Shown piece by piece: positions 24,381 to 35,777 of a stretch of 64,000 nt of DNA. This DNA is from Epichloe hybrida (Eukaryota > Ascomycota > Sordariomycetes > Hypocreales > Clavicipitaceae): positions 806,001-870,000 of the forward strand of contig JAFEKR010000002.1 in assembly GCA_019022495.1 (NCBI GenBank). Direction: 5' to 3'. Below the pieces are notes generated by a model. That model saw only the letters and a list, made by a program, of their open reading frames with translations, was not told the origin of the DNA and made no database searches. A program made the position numbers and the translations under genes. Numbering within the stretch: the first letter of the stretch is position 1; each line of letters opens with the position of its first letter.

Positions 24381-24611
24381 TGTCAGGGAGAGCTCCCTTA
24401 AAGCATAGGTTATATGAGGGCAGCGCGCATTAACAGGGATAAAACGCGAGGTCAGACATTAGTGGATACGATGTATTAGAAGTACCTCCTTAGACTAGTT
24501 ATTACTATAGCGCACTATATACCTTTTAGGTATAAAAGTTAGGTGCTATTTATACCTCTAATTAACTAAATTAAACGCTTTCTATTATCCTTTTTTACCT
24601 TTACCTTAATA
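24381..24611 (+). repeat. 5' LTR of the copia element
   Basis: 231 bp. The first 90-100 bp still carry CpA, TpG and CpG sites, while the rest has been converted. A TATA-like ACTATATAC lies in the middle. The central block near 24480-24530 is identical in both LTRs. Confidence 0.93.
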
Positions 24612-24629
24612 GTTATAAGCCTAGGAGGC
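24612..24629 (+). other. primer-binding site (half-tRNA type)
   Basis: Directly follows the 5' LTR. The word GTTATAAGCCTAGG, allowing RIP transitions, is complementary to the anticodon-stem region of initiator tRNA-Met (which contains CTCATAAC). Internal 'half-tRNA' priming by initiator tRNA-Met is characteristic of many copia-type elements. The assignment is an inference through mutated bases. Confidence 0.6.
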
Positions 24630-27600
24630 TTTAATTACTATTTTTATTAATTATTATTAAAGATATAAGCTTTATTAAATATTATTAATTAACGCTTGCC
24701 TATATTATAAGATAATTACCCCTTTATTATATTAATTAGTTAAAACCCTTATCTTATGCTTTAGTTAACTAATATATTCCCCTTTATAATATCTAAAGAA
24801 ACTCTAAATATAGTATTATTATTAGAGAAGAATTAGATTAAGTGGTTTACCTAGGTTAAGAACTATATAGAATTATATAGTATTTAGGAGTATATTAATC
24901 CTAATAAGGTTAAATTACTTAAAGAACTTATAATACCTATATACCCCTAGAGGGGTTTATAACTAGAGATTATATTAGATAACCCTAATACCCTTAAAGA
25001 TTAAAAGATTACTTATAAAGATATAAAGGACTAATTTAACTTTAAATATAAAGAGCTTTAATTTAACCTTATAAAGTATATAAACCTATTAAAGTAAATA
25101 CTAAAGATTAGGGAATATATTTATAAAACCCTTTTAAAGAATATATAAGACTCTCTTAACTTTAATACTAAAGTAAAGGAAAAGGAGTTAGTTTAATATT
25201 ATACCTATAGGATACTTAAGCTTCTTTATAATTAATATAAGCTAAACACTAAGAAAATACTTATCCTTATAGAGAATTACCTTAATAATTACTTATAAGC
25301 TAAAGGTACTTATAATTAGTATAAGTAAGCTATAATAATAAAGGTACTATAAAGGAATTATCTAGATCTTAAGACTTAATAAACTAAGGAGATAATACTA
25401 TATAAGTTTATTATCTCTCTTTAAAGTAAATTTAAGGTATTCTAAAAGAAATAAAATAACTTACTTAATAAAGGAGAAAATAATAGCTTCCTTAAGGTAG
25501 TTAGTAAGTTTAAAAGAGACTATAAAGCTCCTTAGAGCTTAATAATAATAAAATCAGCTAATAATGCTATTACTACTAATAGATTAAATAGTTAGAATAG
25601 ATTAGAGTAAAGTAAGTGCCTTAGATACTCTAGTTATAATGTTTATAATATATTAAAGTAATAGGAATCCTATAATTTATTTAAAGCTCTTTATAAGCTA
25701 GAGGCTACTCCTAAGGATTAGGAAGTTAAGAAGAACTCTAAGGATAATATTAAGAGATATCTAAAGAAAAACCTATAAGAGAGATTAAAAGCTATAAGTT
25801 AAAAGCTAAAGAAAAGGGAGAAAAGTAGTAATATTATTATCCCCTTATAGAACCTAATAAATAACTTACTTATAGTAACTCTAGGAGAGAAAACTATAAA
25901 TATATTATTATTTATATACTTATAAAGCTCTTAACCTTTAAGGGAAGTTATATATTTAACTTTAAACACTATAGATAGCTTTAAAGGGAATTAGAATATA
26001 GTTATTTATAATTCTAAAGCTAATATTTATATTTTTAATAATATTTATTAGTTTAAATAGTCTAAGTTTAACAAAACTATTATAATAGAGGTTAAAGCTA
26101 GAGGTATAATCTATATATCCTTAGGATAAGGACTAGTTTATATATCTATTATAAATCTAGTATTATAAAGACTAAGAAAGATTATAGTATAAAGTGCTTT
26201 ACTAATTCTAGAATTCTATATAAACCTAGTATTAGTAATAATTTTAATAAAGGTAAGGATTTATTAGAACTAGAAGAAAAGCTTCCTATTCTAAGGAAAG
26301 TATTCTATTACTAAGCTTTATAATATTAATAAGCTTTATATATTATCTATACTCTTAGATAACCTAAAAGAGGCTTATACTATAACTAGTAAAGCACTAA
26401 GGCTACTTATAAAAGGAGATATAAAGCTTTAGTATTAATAATATAGTTATCTAGGTAAGAAGGTATTTATAGAGATTATAAACGCTACCCTTAGCATTAA
26501 ATTAATAAGACCTAAGCTTATAAAGTGTAAGATCTATACTATAGGCAAAGCTAAGCGCTAGAGATTATAGGTTATACTAGAAGGACTTCCTTAGGGACCT
26601 AGTTATAGTCTTTTAGTTAATCTAGAGTATTATAACTCTCCTTACTAAAATAGTAATTAGTATTAGTGTATTTTTATATACCTTATAACCTTAATATATT
26701 TCTTCTATTTATTTAAGACTAAAGATAAAATTCATAATAGCTTCTATATAATAATAGCATTCCTATATATATAATTTAGGGTTTAACTACACTTTTTATA
26801 TAGTAATATTAAAAAGGCTTTATTTATAGAGAGCATAAGAGATAAGATAGCCTTTACTAGTATTATAGTCTATAATTTAGCTCCCTTAACGCTTAGTTAA
26901 AACAAAAAGGTAAAGAGATCTAGGGGGGTAGTTAAGTAAAAGGCTTATATATTAAGCCTTAAAGCTTACCTTCCTTTAGAACTTAATAATAAAGTCTTTA
27001 ATATAGTAGTTTATTTACTAAATAAAACACCCTTTAAATATTATAGGAATTAGGTCATACCCTATAAACTCTAGTGGAATTAGGTATAGAAAATAGTCCT
27101 AGCCTATTTATAAATATTAGAGGTTTAAAAGCCTTTAATTACATATTTATAAGCTTATAGATATAAGGCTTTTCTAATAATAATAAAGGCTCTAGAATAT
27201 ATTAAATCACACTATGTAATTCTATAGTTAAAGCAAAAAGCTTATATTAAATACCTTATTAGTTATAGAGGTAAGTTATAATATATTATATAAGTACCTT
27301 TACTTTATAATTATAAGGTTATTATATTAGTATATATTTAGTTTAATAAGAACTCCTTCTTTAAGCTAGAAGAAAAGCTAGAATTAGCTTAATAAGAGAA
27401 GATATTAATAATTAAGTTACTTAAAGAGCTTAAAGCTAAAGACCTTAATAAGGAAATTAGTTAAGATCTTATTAGAATAAAGCTTAAAGAGAATAATCTT
27501 ACCTCTTTACTATTAGCTATAGGCTAGGAAAATAAGTAGTTTAAAGTAAAAACACCTCCTTATATAATAGGGGATAAAGAGAACCTTTTTAGTGCACTTT

Positions 27601-29573
27601 TAACCCCTCCTAACTCCTCTTAGAAGGCGCTAGTTACTATAGAGAACTTAGAGCTTTAGGTATAAGGTAATAATATGCTATTTTATAAGATTAATAAATT
27701 TATAAGTAAGGTAATAGCTAATTATATAATAACTACTATAAAGACTAGCGAATTTACTATAAAAGGCAGTAAGGCTATAGAGAATTATAGTCCCTATAAT
27801 AATAGTATTAATATAAATAATATTATTACTAGGAAATATTAAAGAAAGAAAATAAGGAAAGCTAGGTAAGTATAGTTTTCTTTTACTTTCTTAATAGTAT
27901 TCTAAGGAACTTAATATAGTTTATATATTAAAGATATGCCCCTAGAACCTATATATTATTATTAGGCAATAGCCTTAGCGTATTATAACCGCTAGAAGGA
28001 AGCGATTATAAAGGAGCTTTTAAAGCTTTAATCCTTAAACTACTAGGAGAATATACTAGATAAATTATTTAATCTTAAGGAAATTATTAACCTTAGATAG
28101 GTTTTTAAGTATAAAACTAATAAAAAAGGTATTATTATAGAGTTTAAGGCTTAAATAGTAATCTAAGGTAACTAATAACTAAAGGATAATCTTAATAACT
28201 ACACTACTACGCTTACTTTATAATCTTTACGCATGCTACTTACTATTTACTATGCTAATGATCTTAACACGTGTTAATATAATATTTAGAATACTTTCCT
28301 ATATATAAAACTTAAAGAACCTATTTTCTATAAGCCACTAGAGAGTATAAATATATAAGGTTATCTCTAGAAGATAACTAGAGCATTATATAAGCTATAG
28401 GAAGCTCCTTAATAATGGTTCTTATACCTAATGTAATTCCTATTAAATCTAGGCTTTATCTAAGGAAAGGAAAACCTATATATCTTTATAAAAGGCAGAT
28501 TTATCTTATTTTTCTACGTTAATAATATTATAGTGCTATTTCTAAATAGATTTAAAGCAGATTTTAAAGAGCTATATAAGTAGTTAATAAACAGTCTAGA
28601 TATTAAAGACTAAGGTAATTTAAAGTGATTCCTAGGCATTAAAATCATTAGGAATTATAATACTAAAGAGATATAGTTATTATAGGAATTATATATTTAA
28701 AAGATAGCTTAGAAGTTTATCCCTAATATTATTAATAATAATTTAAAGAGCTTAATTATAACACCTTTAATAATAGCTATAATTATCCTAAATAATAGTA
28801 AGGCTACTAATAAAGAGATTAATTACTACAAAGTAATTATTAGCTCTTTAGTTTATCTTTATATTATTAGAAGACCTAATATAGCCTTTATAGCTTTAAA
28901 GCTAGCTTCCTTTATAATAAACCCTTTAATAAAGCATATTAAGCTTATAAAGGCTACTCTAATATATACTTAAAATATAAGGAAGCTATATATTTAATAC
29001 TTAGAAGTAAATAGCTTTAATACGCTTTTCTCTAGTACTAATGCCTCTCTTAGTAATAACCCTAATACTTAGAAATTAATATAAGGCTATGTCTTTATTA
29101 TATATAAAGCTATAATTAATTAGAAGTCTAGGAGGTAGTATTATATAATAACCTTAAGTATAAAAGCAAAGCTCTTTATATTAAATTATAGAGTAAAAGA
29201 GCGTATATCTCTAGGTAAATTACTTTATAATATTAGTATATAAGTCCTTTCTCTATTAATTATCTAGTGTAATAGTAAGTAAATAATTTATATTATAGAA
29301 TATAAGGAAGGAAGGCTTTAAACTAGTCTAAAGTATCTTAATATAAATTAAATATGGATTTAAGAGCAATATACCCTAGGTAATATTAAGGTAAATTAGT
29401 TAAAGACCTCTAAGATACTTACTAATAGCTTTATAAAGCCTCTATTAGGGTAAATATATAAGGAATTCTATTACTAGATTAGCTTATAGGAAATTCCTAC
29501 TTAATTATAACACTAGAAAATTATTATAATCTCTTCCTATACCTATGATCTTTAGCTTTAATAAATATCTTAG
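24630..29573 (+). pseudogene. gag-pol of the copia element, destroyed by RIP
   Basis: Internal coding region of the retrotransposon. Order of degenerate motifs is gag with a damaged zinc-knuckle-like segment (near 25610-25660), protease (near 26010), integrase region, reverse transcriptase (28512-28529) and RNase H (about 29030-29200), i.e. integrase before reverse transcriptase as in Ty1/copia. Stop codons occur every few codons. No product can be made. Confidence 0.85.
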
Positions 29574-29585
29574 CTAAGGGAGGTA
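29574..29585 (+). other. polypurine tract of the copia element
   Basis: The purine-rich CTAAGGGAGGTA lies immediately before the 3' LTR, the position expected for the plus-strand primer. Confidence 0.65.
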
Positions 29586-29816
29586 TGTTAGGGAGAGCTC
29601 CCTTAAAGTATAGGTTATATAAGGGTAGCGTGTATTAATAGGGATAAAACGTAAGGTTAGACATTAGTAAATATAATATATTAGAAGTACCTCCTTAGAC
29701 TAGTTATTACTATAGCGCACTATATACCTTTTAGGTACAAAAGTTAGGTGCTGTCTGCACCTCTGATTGACCAAATTGAACGCTTTCTATCATCCTTTTT
29801 CACCCCTACCTTGACA
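29586..29816 (+). repeat. 3' LTR of the copia element
   Basis: 231 bp. The mirror image of the 5' LTR in damage: its inner 100 bp are converted and its outer 80 bp (from about 29738) keep CpA and TpG sites. It is followed by the duplicate GTTAT at 29817-29821. Confidence 0.93.
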
Positions 29817-30012
29817 GTTATACTATGCGACATGTTACAAACGGACAGAAGAGGGTCCACGGCGACTTCAGTGGGTGGGCCCCCGCGTTAACATGGACGG
29901 ACCGATATCTTCACCGCCCACGGAGTACCGGCAGAAATAGATACTGCCACCCAAAATTTTGTGCTTGTCGACGAGTTCAGAAGTTTTGGCAGTTCAACGC
30001 CTTGCATTCAGG

Positions 30013-33000
30013 ATGGATTCTTCGGCCCAACAAGGCGGCGACATGTCGCGAAAGCAATTGTATGTTTTTTTTTTTTCCTCTTTTCTAAAAATCACTACTT
30101 CTTCTCCCGCTCACGCCAAGGCTTCCCCACTAACATGACCTTCCCTACCTCACCTGCAGAGATTCGCGCATCAAGGCACTCATAAGCAATGGCATGCAAG
30201 AGAATAAGAGAAGCTTCTTCGTTGTGGTGGGCGACCATGCAAAGGACACGATTGTCTATCTGCACCATATCATGGCCAATGCAAATATAAAACACAATAA
30301 GTCTGTCTTGTGGGCCTACAAGAATAAGCTACTAGGCTTCACCAGGTATGCCTGCTCTGTAACTTGCCGCGGCGCGGCTCAAAGCCAGAAAATAGCCCTC
30401 TTCATTCTCTTCTGACGATAATGCGTGAGCTACATAGTCATCGCAAGAAGCGGGAACAGAAAATCAAGAAGGAAATCAAGCGAGGTATCCGAGAAGTCAA
30501 CGAGAGCGACCCATTCGAACTTTTCGTGTCGCTGCACAACATTCGATACACATACTACAAAGAGACGGACAAGATCTTGGGACAAACGTTTGGAATGTGT
30601 ATTTTGCAGGATTTCGAAGCCCTGACTCCCAACATCCTGGCAAAGACGATCGAAACCGTCCAAGGTGGTGGTCTGGTGGTGATGTTGCTCAAGGGCATGA
30701 ACAGTTTGCGCCAGCTGTACAACTTGTCCATGGATGTCCACTCTCGATACCGGACCGAGGCTCACGATGACGTTGTTGCTCGCTTCAACGAACGATTTTT
30801 ACTGTCGCTGGGCAAGTGCGATTCATGTCTCGTCATTGACGACGAGATGAACGTTTTGCCGATTTCTGGTGGCAAGGATGTACAAGCCCTGCCTCCACCT
30901 GATCTGGACGACACAAAAACTGAACAAGAGATTGAGCTGAGTAACATCAAGGATGAGAACGAGGAGAAAGAGCCGGTCGGATCTCTCATCAAGCTTGCCA
31001 AGACTGTCGACCAGGCAAAGGCACTCCTGACATTCACCGAAGCTATTTCTGAGAAGACGCTTCGAAGCACCGTCACATTGACTGCTGCAAGAGGCCGTGG
31101 AAAATCAGCAGCCATGGGTGTTGCTGTGGCTGCTGCGGTTGCGTACGGCTACAGCAACATCTTCGTCACTTCTCCTTCTCCCGAGAACTTGAAGACCCTG
31201 TTCGAATTCGTTTTCAAGGGCTTTGACGCGCTCGGCTATGCTGACCATGCGGACTACTCCATTATCCAAAGTACAAACCCTGATTTCAACAAGGCCATAG
31301 TCCGAGTCAACATTCACAGGCAACACAGACAGACGATTCAGTACATTCGTCCCCAGGATGCTCATGTTCTGGGGCAAGCGGAGCTGGTAGTCATCGATGA
31401 AGCTGCAGCCATCCCGTTGCCCCTTGTTCGAAAGCTGATGGGACCTTATCTGGTCTTCTTGGCCTCCACCATCAACGGCTACGAAGGAACTGGCCGATCT
31501 CTCTCTTTGAAACTGATCAAGCAACTTCGTGAGCAGTCACGGAGTGCATCCTCACACGGCGGTATAGAAATCGCCGACCGATCGACTGGAAGGGCCTCGA
31601 AGCATGAAGAGCTCCAAGCCGCCAGAAAGCTTCGTGAGATCACACTCTCTGAGCCCATCAGATATGCCAAGGGTGATTCCGTGGAAAAGTGGCTCAATAA
31701 GCTACTCTGCTTGGATGCTACTCTGCCCAAGACCAAGACCAATATTCATGGATGCCCGGACCCCAATCAATGCGAGCTTCTTGCGGTGAACAGAGATACA
31801 CTCTTCTCCTACCACCCTGTTTCGGAGGCTTTCTTGCAGCAAATGGTGGCGCTCTATGTCGCGAGCCATTACAAGAACTCGCCAGATGATTTGCAGCTCA
31901 TGAGTGACGCTCCGGCGCATCAGCTGTTCGTTCTCGTGCCGCCGAATGTTGAGTCTACCGGGAAACTGCCCGAGCCCCTCTGTGTGATACAAGTCTCGTT
32001 GGAAGGAAAAATCAGCAGACAAAGCGTGTTGAACAGCTTGAGTCGTGGCCAGCGACCCCACGGTGACCTGATTCCCTGGCTTGTCAGCCAGCAGTTCCAA
32101 GACGAAGACTTTGCTTCCCTTTCTGGCGCTCGTGTGGTTCGTATTGCTACCAATCCCGAGTACGTCTCCATGGGCTATGGTACCAAGGCACTTGAGCTGC
32201 TCATGGACTTATACGAGGGACGATTTGCGAGCATCTCCGAAGACGACGATCAGGTAATGGAGGAAAGGATGCACAGGGCTACGAATGCAGAACTGTCAAA
32301 GACATCGCTGCAGTCTGAGGTGATTTCTGTTCGAGACCAATCTCAAATGCCTCCTCTGTTTGCAAAGCTGCGCGAGAAGCGACCAGAGAGTCTGGATTAT
32401 GTTGGCGTCAGTTACGGCTTGACACCAGAGCTTCACAAATTCTGGAAACGATCTTCCTTCTCCCCAGTTTATCTCCGACAGACAGCCAACGACTTGACCG
32501 GCGAGCACACCTGCGTTATGCTGAGGCCTCTGGAGAACAGTGACGATCGAACCTGGCTTGGTGCCTTTGCGAGGGACTTTCAGAAGCGGTTCTTGTCATT
32601 ACTCTCCTACCAGTTCCGCACGTTTTCGGTCAAGACTGCTCTGAGTCTGGACCAGTCGGCCAACAATGGCGCCAAGCTTGACTCCACCGAGACGGAAGCA
32701 CTGGTCAAGTCTGAACTGGACAGGCAGTTTTCGCCATTTGACTTGAAGCGTCTCGAGTCATATGCGAATAACATGCTGGACTACCATGTTATCCTTGACA
32801 TGGTTCCGACCATTGCTTCGCTGTACTTTACCGGCAAGCTGAAGAAGAGTATCTCGCTGAGTGGTCTTCAGCAGGGCATCTTGATGGGCATTGGACTGCA
32901 GCGCAGAGATATCGACGAGGTAGCCCAAGATCTGAATCTGGCCACGCCCCAGCTCCTGGCCATGTTCATCAAGATTCTCCGCAAGGTGACCGCACACTTC

Positions 33001-33544
33001 GGCAGCTTGGTATCCGACGCAGCCGCGGCCGAGCTTCCCCCGGCCACCAACCTGGGAGTCACCCGGGAGAACGCAAGCGGCGCCCACGACGACGAGATTG
33101 TCGACGATCGATATGTACCATTGGCCACGTCACTCGAGGACGAGCTGGAAGAGGGTGGCGACGAAGCATTGAAGGCATTGAAACAGAAGCAAAGAGAACT
33201 CATTGATTCTTTGCCTCTTGATCAGTAAGATATATCCCTGGCCCCTCGAGTCACCAATCAATCAATCCCCTTGTCCCAAAAAAAAAAACCCTAAAAAAAA
33301 ACCCTAAAAAAAAACTTGACGCTTATAGTACATGTTTAGTTATGCCATCGAGGGAGACGCACCAGCCTGGGAGGAAGCCGAGAAGCAAGTGAGGAACGCG
33401 GCCAAGGACGGCAAGGCCAACCCGGTCGTAAGCGTCAAGGCGAAGCAGAAGCGAAAGGCCGGCCAGACGGCTGCGGAGGTGTACGAAGAGGAAATGGGCG
33501 AAAAGTCGGGCAAAAAGGCCAAGAAGAGCAAGAAGTCTCGATGA
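30013..33544 (+). CDS. kre33: 18S rRNA/tRNA cytidine acetyltransferase Kre33 (NAT10)
   Basis: Nucleolar ATP-dependent RNA acetyltransferase that makes N4-acetylcytidine in 18S rRNA and, with an adaptor, in tRNA-Ser/Leu; essential for 40S assembly. Exons are 30013-30059, 30160-30345, 30438-33224 and 33340-33544 (1074 aa, family-typical). Splices restore RKQLDSRIKALI, KLLGFTSHRKKREQK and LPLDHYAIEGD. Domains: TmcA N-terminal domain; helicase-like ATPase with Walker A RGRGKSAAMG near 295 and Walker B VVIDEAAAIPLPL near 395; GNAT domain with the acetyl-CoA loop VSMGYGTKALE near 652; then the tRNA-binding-like domain and a Lys-rich tail (KSGKKAKKSKKSR). The first intron contains a run of 14 T and the last contains A-tracts separated by CCCT. 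The gene starts only about 200 bp after the dead retrotransposon, so its promoter abuts the 3' LTR. Confidence 0.96.
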
Positions 33545-35030
33545 AGGGACGCGTATCAAATCAAATCAAATCGCAGTGTAGGGACTGTGTTGGATTGCAT
33601 GTGGATGATTGCGGCGGCGGCTACCATGATCTTGACTAGTTGCATCGTTTTGGGTTCTGGCGTAATCCGGCTTGGGAGTCGATGGATGTCTTTTGTTTTT
33701 TCCATGTCGACGGAAGAGTGAGTACATTTATTTGCGTATCAGCTCATAAAGAATCCTGTTCCCCCTGTGCTATTCATCTACAACTGTGACTGGATTCCTC
33801 GTACTACGCGGTCGAATAAGCTACATGATCATGATGGGTGTCTGCTTCGATGACGAGTCATGGGTATTCATCTTCCCATGAGGCATCCATCCATCCATCC
33901 GGGCTGGTTTGACAGACGGCAGTCAACAGGTGACGTTATCGGCTGGTCTTACGTGATCGGACGAGCACAGGATGCCGCACGACAAACACAGATGGTCTGT
34001 TCTGGTCTGGGTTAGACGCCATGATTGAGCTTACGTACATGTGTGAATTGCGGAAAGATGGAATTACAAATCACGGATTTAGAAATGGGCGCATTTGCAT
34101 TCCATTCCATTCCATTCCGTTCCGTATTGGCAAAGGCGCCAAAAGCTGCGTCATGAGCGCCTTTGCCTTCATTGAACCCTGTCTTGTTCAACCCACTCAT
34201 CTTCATCACATCACATCCTCGAAACCGTGGCGGGCGGGCAGGCCTCTCATCCCTGCTCCTCGGCCGGTCCCTCCTCCGAGCCGGCATCCCGTTCCAGGTC
34301 GGGGTCTTGGAGCGAGATGCGCAAAGTTCTTCATGCAGGGCTGCGAGCCGTACGTGCACTGGGTCGCACCACGTCACGACGGGGGGGGGGAAGCTCAAGG
34401 TTGTTCGACACGGGCGCGCGCGCCGACGACGACTTTCAGCTTGTATCGGGCCATTGGCCGCGCGGATGGCGAAGCAGCTGGACTTGAAAAAAGGTGGCGT
34501 GTCCGAGGCGGCCTTTTTTTTTTTTTTTCTTCGGAAAACACATCACCTACCTGCTCCTCGGCGAGTGCGAGCGGGAAGATGAGGGTTGTACGGGAGCGAA
34601 GGCGAGGCGGTGCCGACGAGTTACGGGCTGGCCGTGAGCCAGTTTTGGCCGTCGCCATTGACGAGGAGGCTTCGAGGGACGGACGGTGTGAATGGGAGAC
34701 GACGGCAACAATTACGAAAAAAAAAAAAAAAAAAAAGTGGCCGCCGACCCACCCCCGCCAAGCCCGAGGCATCCGGCGTCAAACAAAAAGTTTCCATGTC
34801 ATTTCGCAACTGGAATGGAAGAAAACCTATTCCAGCCCTCTTGGGAGGGAGGGAGGGCAAGCCTCGCCGGGGACCGGGCGGACGGGGGGGAGTATAAATA
34901 AATGGCCCACGGTCGCCTCCTGCAATCTCGTCGATTGCTCTCGACGAGACTTCTGTCAAGATAAGAACAAGACTGGACGCTGTCATCACGATTCACAACT
35001 CAAACTCAACCCCATCCCCATCGACAAGAC
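33545..35030. other. intergenic region with simple repeats; Kazal gene promoter
   Basis: About 1.5 kb of noncoding DNA. It contains CATC repeats near 33885, an ATTCC array near 34099-34124, a G-run near 34380, a T-run near 34513-34528, an A-run near 34718-34736 and a TATA box at 34893-34900. A 456-codon open frame crossing all of these (34021-35391) is rejected as noncoding. Confidence 0.55.
34893..34900 (+). promoter_or_regulatory. TATA box of the Kazal inhibitor gene
   Basis: TATAAATA about 130 bp before the start codon, with a pyrimidine- and A-rich leader between. It is the clearest TATA box in the window and suggests a strongly inducible promoter. Confidence 0.6.
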
Positions 35031-35473
35031 ATGCACGCCAACTTCAAGCTCGTTGCTCTCGTCGGCGCAGCTCTGCTGCTGCAGTCTGGTGCTGCCCAGC
35101 CAGGTATTACGTCCCGCTCTTTCCTCTTTCCAGAAGCATCTTGACCGAGCATACGGATCCATACCCTGTACTCTGTACTATATTGTATCATTGTATCATT
35201 GTATTCTTTTTATTGAACGCCAATCTCGGCTAACAAATACTTGTCCGAGTAGTCGCTGCCGAGACACCATCAGATGGATGCGTCTGCCCCTACATCTACT
35301 CACCCGTGTGCGCCGACGGCCGGGGACAGTTCAGCAACGAATGCATGGCCAAATGTGCCGGAATCAGCAGCGAGTCACTGAGGCCATGTGAGCCGGGCGA
35401 GCTGGGCGAGTTGGGCGAGTTGGGCGAGTTGGGCGACGTGGACACTCCCCCGGAGAAGATGAGGCGCGCTTGA
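35031..35473 (+). CDS. secreted Kazal-type serine protease inhibitor
   Basis: Small secreted inhibitor of 97 aa. Exons are 35031-35103 and 35253-35473; the 149-bp intron falls between signal peptide and domain and uses GTATTA...TAG. Residues 1-23 or so form a signal peptide (KLVALVGAALLLQSGAAQ). Six cysteines at 34, 36, 44, 55, 59 and 70 give the Kazal spacing C-x-C-x7-C-x10-C-x3-C-x10-C. By analogy with characterised Kazal domains the P1 residue is Tyr38 (CPYIYSPVC), which predicts action on chymotrypsin- or subtilisin-like proteases. A tail of four Gly-Glu-Leu repeats follows (35399-35434), ending in a charged segment. Possible roles are control of the fungus's own secreted subtilisins or defence against host or competitor proteases. 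The family is uncommon in fungi. Confidence 0.85.
35399..35434 (+). repeat. coding 9-bp tandem repeat (Glu-Leu-Gly) x4
   Basis: Four copies of GAGYTGGGC in frame in the 3' end of the Kazal gene. A second, unrelated 9-bp array (GAAATGGCT) lies in the 3' region near 35528-35560. Confidence 0.9.
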
Positions 35474-35777
35474 TGGCGAGCCTAAGGACACCGGCCTGTT
35501 TGGATGGCGGTGCAATCTCAATGGGTGAAATGGCTGAAATGGCTGAAATGGCTGAAATGGGTGCACCCACTTCAATAACTTGTAATAATACAATCACGTC
35601 AGCACATGCAATGGCATTTTCCATTCAAGAAGAAGCGCCAATCTTCTTCTCGAGCTCCATCAGCTCCTGAAACCCCCCCCCCAACCTGCTGCACAACAAT
35701 TGACATACCGGTCACAATGATCGAAGAATGGTGCTGAGTCAACTACGTTGTCCAAGTAAGGGACCAACATGAAAACA
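35474..35777. other. Kazal gene 3' region
   Basis: Carries the 9-bp array GAAATGGCT near 35528-35560 and a C-run near 35671. It is the convergent spacer between the Kazal gene and the minus-strand orphan gene. Confidence 0.55.

Larger units (their letters stand above)
24381..29816 (+). mobile_element. Ty1/copia LTR retrotransposon, RIP-inactivated
   Basis: A 5436-bp element bounded by two 231-bp LTRs that begin TGTCA/TGTTA and end TGACA/TAATA, flanked by the 5-bp duplication GTTAT (24376-24380 and 29817-29821). The interior is extremely AT-rich, nearly devoid of CpA, TpG and CpG, and full of TAA/TAG; no frame of 60 codons survives on either strand over more than 5 kb. Copia identity comes from degenerate motifs in the right order: a protease-like NSKA near 26010 (Asp changed to Asn), a reverse transcriptase box FYVNNI at 28512-28529 (the two catalytic Asp codons now AAT), a copia-type FLGIKII near 28632, and a degenerate RNase H near 29030-29200. 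Differences between the LTRs are overwhelmingly C-to-T and G-to-A transitions. It sits between two housekeeping genes without interrupting either. Confidence 0.95.

Noticed and set aside
24612..29585. AT-rich mitochondrial DNA insertion
   Set aside because: Flanking LTRs, target duplication and copia motifs explain the composition as RIP instead.
33275..33316. Telomere-like CCCTAA words in the Kre33 intron
   Set aside because: Only two or three units, with A-tracts of nine; not a telomeric array.
34021..35391. 456-codon plus-strand open frame
   Set aside because: It crosses G-, T- and A-homopolymers, a TATA box and the Kazal gene in another frame; composition is repeat-like, with no domain.
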